Shown here piece after piece: positions 56,317 through 64,000 of a stretch of 64,000 bases of DNA. The translations under genes were made by a program, and so were the position numbers. How positions within the stretch are numbered: position 1 is the first letter of the stretch; each line of letters starts with the position of its first letter. The stretch is from Vermamoeba vermiformis. Lineage: Eukaryota; Tubulinea; Echinamoebida. The notes below the pieces were generated by a model, which made no database searches, was not told where the DNA came from, and saw nothing but the letters and a program-made list of their open reading frames with translations. Location of the stretch: NCBI GenBank assembly GCA_045837725.1, contig JBEWZL010000079.1:1-64000 (forward strand). The letters are read 5' to 3'.

Positions 56317-58107
56317 ATGAAGTTAATTGTTATCTTTTTAGCTGCCGTACTCGCGGCAGTTTCGGCAGTGGATTACGACGGCTATGCTGTTATGCCTTAC
56401 TGCTTTAATGTGACCAACGGCCAATTTAATCTGGATGGTGAGGTGGTTCAATTCGCTGCCTTGCAAATTTGGGGACTCAACAACGCTGTTTTTGTCAACG
56501 GCATGAACCTAGGTAAATATTCTGACTTAACGGATTTACAAATTAAATAAATTTTGCATTTTTTTTAACGACAAAACATATAGGGTTGGATAGCAACGCT
56601 TACTGGGCTCATGACATGCAAAGAAACGCATCGTTTTTGCTAGCGGATGGCACCACTACCAACGGCACTCTCAATCCCTTCCTCTACAAAGCTGCCTACT
56701 GGGACTTTGGCATAGCAGGAGATGTATTCTACACGTACGGACTTGGAGATGGAACTTGGGACACGGTCGATCTGGCCATGGCTTTCGCTTTCAATCAAAC
56801 GAATCTGAAAGTGGACAACACTAGCAACTTGAACATTTACTGCCACCCTAATGGTGTTGAAGTACATAACGACAATACTCTTAACGACCTAGAAGTCGTG
56901 CAGCACTTCTATGCGGCTAAGTGTAAGCATCCAAAAATAGATCGGTATATTGATTGAATTTAACTTACCGAAAATAATAGGGAAATATGACAGTTGGGGA
57001 CGCGTAGTTGCAGTCGTCACTAATCCTACCAACGCTGATATTTCCGTCAAACTCGGTTTCAATAACAACGCTGGTGCGGATGGCGATACCCAGTACCTCG
57101 TTAAGAACTCTCGCTATCTCGTACTGTAAGTATAATACCTAATTATATGACGCTATTATTACTGAAATTAAAGATAATAATCTCGGCTAGTTCCCGAAAA
57201 CAGTGATCCAATTTAATTTCTTTTCTTGGCGGTAAAAAGAACTGTTAGTGATTACTTACGATCGAATTTTATATAGAGCTGATGCTGCGAACGATACTGC
57301 GCTTCAATCATATAACCAAGGCTTTGGCGACAACCCAATCTCGCTGCATTGGCTGAGCAAAGACACCACGTACCCCGCGCCAACATTGGCAGACAAACCT
57401 TTGGGCAGTCTTGAAGATGTGAACGTGTACTGGGACGTGACGATCAAGGCCGGTGAAACGCAGTCGTTCATGATGATCTTGGTCCAAAACAGATTAGTCC
57501 TGCAAGAAACTTTTGACAACGCGACTTACATTGACTCTAACCCAATGAAGATCTACGACAGTAAGTTCCAATACCGATATTACTTAATATGTAAAGTCTA
57601 GCCGTCACTCTCATCGTGATATGCCATATATCAATATATGCAGCGATGATGTATCTCATTGGATCTGACGTAAAGTGCTCGTCAGACCACATTTTTTCAC
57701 GGCTGAATGAATGAGTTCTAACGAACAATTTCTTCGCAGGCTTATCCTCAGATGTGTTATCTACTCTTAAGAACTTCAACGCATGTGCAGCCACAGCACC
57801 AACAGTGACAGTGACCCAGACTTCATCGTGCACCGTTGCAGGAGGCTCAGCATCACTCACCATCACTGACTACGACCTGTCCTTCGGTCTCGTGCTCATT
57901 GATAGCACTGGCGCGCAGCACAATGTTGTCAACAACGTCGTGTCTGCACCTGAAGGCGACTACAGCATTGTCGTGCAGCTCTTCTCGGGCTGTGAACCTG
58001 AGCTTCACTCGGGTTCTGTCTCGTGCCCTGCTAAAACTAGCTCGTCATCTCGTTATGGAGTCGCCGCTATTTTGATGCTGGCGCTTTCGTTTGTCTGGTT
58101 ATTTTAA
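56317..58107 (+). CDS. secreted GPI-anchor-type protein, unknown family
   Basis: Signal peptide MKLIVIFLAAVLAAVSAV at ATG 56317. Several exons follow with many N-glycosylation sites (CFNVTNG, RNASFLL, FNQTNL, DNTSNL, DNATY). Near the end there is a beta-rich domain (TVTVTQTSSCTVAGGSASLTI) and a hydrophobic tail (YGVAAILMLALSFVWLF), typical of GPI attachment. The internal WKYDSWGRVVAVVTNPTNADI segment looks like an extracellular beta-sandwich. No family is recognised. It may be a surface coat protein. The exon around 57150-57270 is uncertain. Stop 58107. Confidence 0.6.
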
Positions 58108-59177
58108 TCAATTAAATATAAAAAATAAGGAAATTATTAGAAAAATGAGGATTGTCTGATTAGCCATTACACTTGCCTTGCGCATTATATTTCATCGTTG
58201 ATATAATTAATGGAATACAAATCGTGCTTTGTATCCTTCGTCTCGTGTGTTAGCGAAATGAAACTGAGGGTAAACTAGTCCGGCATTCTTTTCTGCAATA
58301 CTTCAAGTGCACAACACCTAACAGCGTTAATTTGTTTGCAAAGTAGACGAGCGAAATTTATTGCAGGTATGCGTGGATCAATCTCACAAATGGCGCGCAG
58401 TCTCGAAAAGCTTCCGTAAATTGGTTTTTTCCGCAATTCCAGCGTATAAAAATCCGAGATGAATTACAACGGTAGATAGCATTTTTTTTCTAATTTTGTA
58501 TTTGAGATGCGTGTGCACATCTGAAAGCTGAAGCACAAGTTTTGATTTAGCTGCTTACCACTTTGTAATTTTTTTAATAGTGCATCTAATCGTTTTTTCA
58601 ACAGAGCTCTTGAGACGCTTTTCGAGCAGATGCCGTCAAAACATGCTACAGATCATAGGAATTGCAGCCAATTAAGGTATTTTGGTAAATCAACATGGTT
58701 TAACACGATAAATGAAAGATATTGTCATTTAAACGCCTCAGGAATCCTATTCCTTATTTGGCAAAATGCCCGACGTCCGATGATAACGTCTAACGATTTA
58801 AACAACATCAACTGCGTTAGTAGTCTACTTACCCTTATGTTATTATATTAAGAAATGGCTTCCAGTGTACATAGCGTACTCGAGCGAAGAAGAGCGCATA
58901 ACATAATGAAATTCCAAGTTAAATTTCGGAGTAATAACCATAAAAGGTACTTAGCGCAAGCATAAATCGTATCAACTGATAATTTATATATAATTTAGTA
59001 CTGATTGATACCGATAACACCATTTGAAGGAGCTGAAATTCAACGTAAGTTTTAACTTTAAACATTCTGTCGGATCCTGGCAGTTGCCTTATCAAACAGG
59101 ATATTGCCATCTCTTAGTATTTTATATCAAGAAACAGCTACCGCAGAATAATTTAATAATTGCTATCTGATAGTGGA
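58108..59177. other. longest intergenic gap, no gene seen
   Basis: 1,070 bases with only short shadow ORFs. A+T-rich, no repeat noticed. It probably includes the promoter for the next gene. Confidence 0.5.
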
Positions 59178-61151
59178 ATGGGAGTCGCAGACAAATTAAA
59201 ACAAGTCAAGCCCTGGATGTGGGGAGTTGGCGCAGCAGGAGTAGCCGTCATAGTTATCGTCATCGTAGTTCCTGTCGTAGTCATAGGCCAGCAGCAGCAA
59301 CAAGGCAGTTCTGGCTCTTGGACCGATCCACTGACCAACACCAACGGCGAGATCAATTGGGATTGGTATCGCTACGTAGCCGAAAACTACAACACTAAGA
59401 ACATAACAGACTGGAGGTTTGGTCCAAAATACTCGAACTTTCATTCCGAATCCGAATCCTTTCCGACAGTCTATCAACCTTACCCCGATGGCCTCGTAGC
59501 GGTCAATACGCAACATAATTGGTGCCGCGTTGAGCCCGGCGAGGATGGAGACCCTGGCGCAGGTTGGATAACTTCAGGCCAGATGCTTTTTATTCCCGAC
59601 GAATCTGCGGATGGAGACTTCAAGTACGGCTGTTCGAATATGCGAAACTCCGATGGTGCTATTTCATTCACAGACGACGGCCTTTGCATGAGAATCCGTT
59701 CAGAGTGGCGAGCTGATTGGTGGAATAGAAATGCTATCAGCGTTCCCGGAACACCTGCAGTAGCACAATACGCCAACATCAGCAACGGTCAGTTGGCTAT
59801 TCCACCCGTGGCAATTGCACGTGGTGCCGGAGGTGCCTCCGTGACCGGATTCATCGCATTTAAAAACGGTTTGATTGGCGCTGCTGGTACCGGCAATGAC
59901 GGATATACCGCTGAAGACTTCAATTCTTTGACGGCCCAACTCGATGCGAACAAGTATCCAACAGCCATGGTAGTCACAAACAACAACGAATTTGTCTTTG
60001 TAACCACGTGGGACCCTCAAGAACGCAAGGGACAGATCGCAGTCTTGGCTGTGAAGAACCGACAAAATGCCCAAGAAACTCGATTCTATTGGGGATTTCC
60101 AGGCTGGATTATCATCCGTGGCGTTAAGCTTCTCGGCTACATCGATCTTCCATTCGCTGCGCCGCTCTCTATCGATGTCACGGTCAGTACAGTCCTTGGC
60201 AACACCCGAGGATTCGGCACCAACGTAGATACTGGCGATTTTTCCGTGCAAGCCAACCGGGACTTGTGGTTCAATCGCACGTGGACAGATGTCAATAATG
60301 ACAAGTGGAAGCAAACAGCGCAATCTGGCTACGTTATTGTGGCCTCACGTGCTGAAAACAAAGTCGCGTTTGTGGACCTCAGACCGCTGCTTCAATATTA
60401 CCGCAAGATGTACTTAACTACTCAAGAAAACTACGATCAAACAACAAACGAAGGCTCAGCTGAAAATCAATGGCCGTTCAGTTTCAAATATGCACCGGAA
60501 CAAGTCCCCGTCGTCGTGAAAGTTCTTGACATTGAAGAGCCAACAGCTGTTTCGACGGGCACTTGGTGGAACACGCCGACCGTGCCCCGGTCTGAAAGTA
60601 AGCACGAACAACAGCTGCCGCTAATGACAGCTTATATTGCTTCAATGGACGGCACTGTGCGCATGTACAACGTCACAAGTTTGATCATTCCTGATGCCCC
60701 AGCGGATGTACCCGACGAGCCGTGGAACACATTCCAAGTCGGAAAAAATCCTACGCAGATCTTCCACGGATTTTTCAGCACTGCCAACGATGACTTGCAG
60801 ATTGTGTGTCGTGGCGATCGATCGATCTATTACGTCTTTTACAACGGAACAATTACGGAGGTGCTCCGAGACTCGAGAATTCAAGATCCGGTCAATGTAT
60901 TCGTGTCAATCAATTACGCTGGATACGGCGGTAGAGGTCCAGGCAAAGCTATTTACTCCTTCGTTATGTCCGTGATGGATTTTGAAGGCAAACAAGTGCT
61001 CGCGTACATGGTGAATGATTTGCGAAACAACAATGGCGAGTCGGTTAACTACACTAATCCGAATACTGGCGAAGAATTGAAGTACATGTTCGGCTGGGCT
61101 AATCCAACCAAGGGTTATCCATTTATGGCCAACGCTGATGAGGTCATTTAA
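59178..61151 (+). CDS. type II membrane protein with large extracellular domain
   Basis: A single exon of 657 codons. ATG 59178 gives a short cytoplasmic tail and an uncleaved signal anchor (WMWGVGAAGVAVIVIVIVVP followed by a Gln run). The large ectodomain then starts SGSWTDPLTNTNGEINWDWY. It has several N-x-S/T sites, conserved Trp/Cys pairs (NTQHNWCRVEPG; DGDFKYGCSNM) and beta-propeller-like segments (MVVTNNNEFVFVTTWD; VIVASRAENKVAFVDLR; MTAYIASMDGTVRMYNV). These suggest a propeller-type extracellular domain. The family is not recognised. It is intronless, whereas the facing gene at 61249 is intron-rich. The stops of the two are 97 bases apart. Confidence 0.65.
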   Translation: MGVADKLKQVKPWMWGVGAAGVAVIVIVIVVPVVVIGQQQQQGSSGSWTDPLTNTNGEINWDWYRYVAENYNTKNITDWRFGPKYSNFHSESESFPTVYQPYPDGLVAVNTQHNWCRVEPGEDGDPGAGWITSGQMLFIPDESADGDFKYGCSNMRNSDGAISFTDDGLCMRIRSEWRADWWNRNAISVPGTPAVAQYANISNGQLAIPPVAIARGAGGASVTGFIAFKNGLIGAAGTGNDGYTAEDFNSLTAQLDANKYPTAMVVTNNNEFVFVTTWDPQERKGQIAVLAVKNRQNAQETRFYWGFPGWIIIRGVKLLGYIDLPFAAPLSIDVTVSTVLGNTRGFGTNVDTGDFSVQANRDLWFNRTWTDVNNDKWKQTAQSGYVIVASRAENKVAFVDLRPLLQYYRKMYLTTQENYDQTTNEGSAENQWPFSFKYAPEQVPVVVKVLDIEEPTAVSTGTWWNTPTVPRSESKHEQQLPLMTAYIASMDGTVRMYNVTSLIIPDAPADVPDEPWNTFQVGKNPTQIFHGFFSTANDDLQIVCRGDRSIYYVFYNGTITEVLRDSRIQDPVNVFVSINYAGYGGRGPGKAIYSFVMSVMDFEGKQVLAYMVNDLRNNNGESVNYTNPNTGEELKYMFGWANPTKGYPFMANADEVI

Positions 61152-61248
61152 AAGTTTGTCAAATAAATTAGTAAATTAGAGTTACCCCAAAACGAGCACT
61201 TTTATTCTAACCTAACAATCACTAATCTATCACTAACTAGTAAAAATC

Positions 61249-64000
61249 TTAAAGCAAAGCAAGAGCAATAAACACCAACGTGACAGCACTGATCCAAGTG
61301 ACTTCCGATGCTGCAACTGAGACAGCCAAACTACCATCTTCGTGAGAAGAATTATCGACAATAATATCACCAGTAGCAGATCCAGGCAAGGTCAAAGCAA
61401 TTGGCGTGTTAGAATAACTGGCTGGTGGCAGAGTCAACACGTTAGTGCTCGATGGTTGAACGACATTTGACATTGGTGACATGTTTGACGCGTCATCGAA
61501 CGAGAACAACGCAATGTATGTCGGAGCTGTCGCGTTTGAATCAAAGTAGAAGTATTGATAATTTCCTAATTAAGCCGTTGATTAGATTTAATCTCGAAAA
61601 AACCCTACTTCGTACCGTTGCGATAGAAAGGTCCTTGGCCGAATGGAACTCCGACAGCTGATGCCGCCCACCAGTTGCACACAGATTGATTGAAATTAGC
61701 CTTTGGTACTATCGGACGAGCACAATGGACGGCATGATAACGCACTGAATTACGAAGTTAACACCAAAAGTTCAATCATTAATCAAGTCCTATCGTACCT
61801 GCAGTAGCCACAGGAGTCCATCTAAACACCACTCGTGTATCACCTACTTTGCGATACGCAACGAGATCCGTGACTTTATTGGGCGGTTTTTTGTCGTCAC
61901 GAGTGTGGTTTTTCACGCGAATGAAGAGTCTAGATAATATATATTTAGTTTGCTATATAATGCATTCATAATTATGAATATTACCTATTCTCGAACTGTC
62001 CGGTCCATTTTCTGAATTCTCCCCAAGGTCTATCACCGCCATTCAAACCAGCTCGGACGTACTAATGAAATGTTACCACTATAAGCAGACACAATAGCAC
62101 TATATATACTTACGTTGATGGTATGGTTAATGAACCAGTCGTGGCCAGTGATCAAGTACACGAACATTTCTGGGTCAACCAAAGTCAACGCTGTATTGGC
62201 CGAAGTTGAATTCGGATACTGTCCGCGATTTCTATAATCAGGGAATTGACCGTAATTGTAGTTCCAATCAGCCAAGCCGTACAAATGGTTGAACGCTTCA
62301 GCCATGTATTGAGCGTAGGTGTCATTTGTTGTTGCACCGTACAAAAGCTCTAATTAAAACAAAACGATAAGTCAATATAACATATAATCAAACGGCTATA
62401 GATTGGTACAAAAGGTGTAAATGTCAAAATGTCACTTGTCAAAAGTGTCAAAAGTGTCAATTTTACGGTCATACCGCTCCAATAGTTAGCGTTCCATCGC
62501 ATGAGGTATCCAGTTTGATAACCAGCAGTAGTTGAGTCACCGTAATACGGATTAGTTGTAGGCACGACGTAGTTGCGGAAATAGATCGCCATTTGATTGA
62601 TGATGCGCAAGTCACCTGTTGCTTTGAACGCTGACAACGCATGATTCAAGGCATGACCCATCCCTCGGTGGCTCACTAATGAATAGCGTTAGAAATTGGT
62701 CTATTTTTCATTGCACGTACTGTCAGGAACAGGGTCTTTTTGGTGCAATCTGACTTGTCTGAACTGCGCGACAAATTTCATCCAGTCTTTGTACCACAAG
62801 TTGCCAGTCAGATAGTAGGCCTCGTCAACATGGTAAAACCATGCTGTATAATAAAGTTAGTCTTGTTAGCAAAACTATATAGGCCCTACCATGCTCGTCA
62901 TCTCTCGCGTCATAGATTCGGAGGGTGCCGTTGAAAATGGGTGCTGTCACCACCGGAACTACGTCCGCAGGCTATGAAAAATAAAGATTATCATTTAAGC
63001 TAGGACGTGTTCACACTTACACCGAGAAACTGTCTCCAATTGCCTTCACAGTAGCCATTTTCAGTTAACTTCACTGCAGGAAAATCCTTGAAATAGTCGT
63101 AATGAGCAAGCCTTTAGAATTGTTGGAACAATATACACGGGTGATTTTTTATGACTTACCATTGAGGACGAAGATTCAGCTCACCAATAATGTAATTTCT
63201 TGCCATGAAGTAGTCTGCGGGATCTTCCGAAGCGATCACATTAGCAGCCGCATCGGGCCAACTACCAGGAACGCAGCTGTTAGCACGGTATATACCCTTA
63301 GGGTCTCCAAACGTAGACATGGTATGAAATTGCAAGTCGGGAGCATCCTTTCTCATGCGGATATCTGACATTAATTAGATGGAATTCCTAATTTTTCCGC
63401 GTGTCAAAAGTGTCACTTACTCGTAGGATTAGAAGGAGCGTCAATCGGCACAGCACCGCCCAGGTCCAATGTAGCTTTAGTCTGTGCATACCAGCTCGTG
63501 GGTACAATAGCAACAGGTGGGTTGTGGAACAGTTTGATGACGTTCGTAACGGACTCAGACGACACATTTGCATTGTGGAAGTATAAGAACGACTCCTTGT
63601 AGATGTGAGTCATGTCAGCTACGTAATAAAGACCAGAAGGGTTGAGACCCCATGGCTTGAAAATACTCGTCCACGTGGCTGAGCCCCTCGGGAACAGTTG
63701 CAGTGAAACTTTGTTGCCAGCCGCTTGCATAGCATTAGGCCATCGCTCCCAGAAATGACGGATAGTCGATGTGACGGCAACATTAGAGCTCGTGTCTTGA
63801 AGTGACAGCCAAACAAAGTTGCTTTGATTGTTCACGGACTTGACAACTGATTCGCCGTCGTATAAATCACCTTTCAACAGTCCACTTTGGAACAAGCGAA
63901 CATTAGGATAGCTTCCCACCTTCTCATATACGGATCTTTAAACAATCGTTAATGTAACGCTGGCGAGCACCACGAAATTTCACTACGTACTTGTCAGCCA
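61249..64000 (-). CDS. secreted toroid/FN3-like protein, 5' end outside window
   Basis: About ten exons of a gene that starts beyond 64000. Ectodomain segments include RLFQSGLLKGDLYDGE, SSNVAVTSTIRHFWERWP, DLQFHTMSTFGDPKGIY, WFYHVDEAYYLTGNLWYKDW, SHRGMGHALNHALSAFKATG (helical hairpin as in alpha/alpha-toroid glycan lyases) and ITGHDWFINHTIN. Then comes a fibronectin-III-like stretch (NKVTDLVAYRKVGDTRVVFRW, VRYHAVHCA) and a hydrophobic GPI-type tail (SAVTLVFIALALL). The pattern HRGMGHAL and YLTGN resembles rhamnogalacturonan-lyase-like proteins of the exo-acting PcRGLX/YetA kind. That assignment is tentative. Two introns hold tandem TTGACACTT units. Confidence 0.5.
62421..62460. repeat. tandem TTGACACTT-type array in an intron
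   Basis: Four or five GTCAAAAGTGTCAAAA-type units lie in an intron of the last gene. A smaller pair lies at 63401-63416 in another intron of the same gene. Confidence 0.65.

Overview
The window is nuclear DNA of a compact, intron-rich eukaryote. It is A+T-rich, and most genes are cut by short introns (typically 45-60 bases, GTAAGT/GTACGT-like donors, AG acceptors). Intergenic gaps are often under 500 bases. The genes include GPI-anchor assembly, RasGEF and Rho/Ras-like GTPases, 14-3-3, a CBS-repeat protein, an MMACHC-like cobalamin protein, a plant pPLA-I-like LRR-ARM-patatin lipase, an EGF-like membrane protein and many secreted or GPI-anchored glycoproteins. This fits a free-living unicellular eukaryote (for example an amoeboid or flagellate protist), but the species cannot be fixed from sequence alone. 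I see no rRNA, tRNA, CRISPR array or bacterial operon.

Layout. 0.3-5.7 kb: a head-to-head inverted duplication of an unrecognised F-box-like gene, with two same-orientation copies of a short repeat. 5.8-15.7 kb: a GPI ethanolamine-phosphate transferase (-), a degenerate Ras-like protein with a CaaX end (-), an EGF-like membrane protein (-), a Rho-like GTPase (+) and a short-chain dehydrogenase (+). 16.3-18.7 kb: a GPI-anchored beta-helix protein, a stub of a secreted protein and a hairpin-rich noncoding segment. 18.75-25.7 kb: the most unusual locus, a minus-strand gene in which a ubiquitin-specific-protease-like domain runs in frame, across normal host-type introns, into a complete piggyBac-family transposase domain, preceded by a large unknown gene. 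26.0-31.4 kb: a tandem pair of secreted L-type-lectin-like genes with a relic between them. 31.5-43.1 kb: a secreted C2H2 protein, a PPR-like mitochondrial protein, an unknown coiled-coil protein, an MFS transporter, 14-3-3, a four-CBS protein and an MMACHC-like protein. 43.2-51.9 kb: the LRR-ARM-patatin lipase, a beta-propeller protein and an F-box/propeller protein, packed with gaps of 33 and 69 bases. 52-56 kb: a purine tract next to a protein-kinase remnant, a RasGEF and a DUF1992/DNAJC28-like protein. 56.3-64 kb: three large extracellular or membrane-anchored proteins of unknown families, the last running off the window.

Two themes recur. One is cell-surface biology: lectins, beta-helix, GPI-anchored proteins and the enzyme that builds GPI anchors. 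The other is Ras/Rho signalling: a RasGEF, two small GTPases and 14-3-3. Noncoding and intronic sequence also carries a recurring exact palindrome TGACACGTGTCA, tandem TTGACACTT units and GATCCGG-type motifs. Exon boundaries were inferred by reading frame and splice consensus by eye. Gene ends are better supported than some internal junctions.
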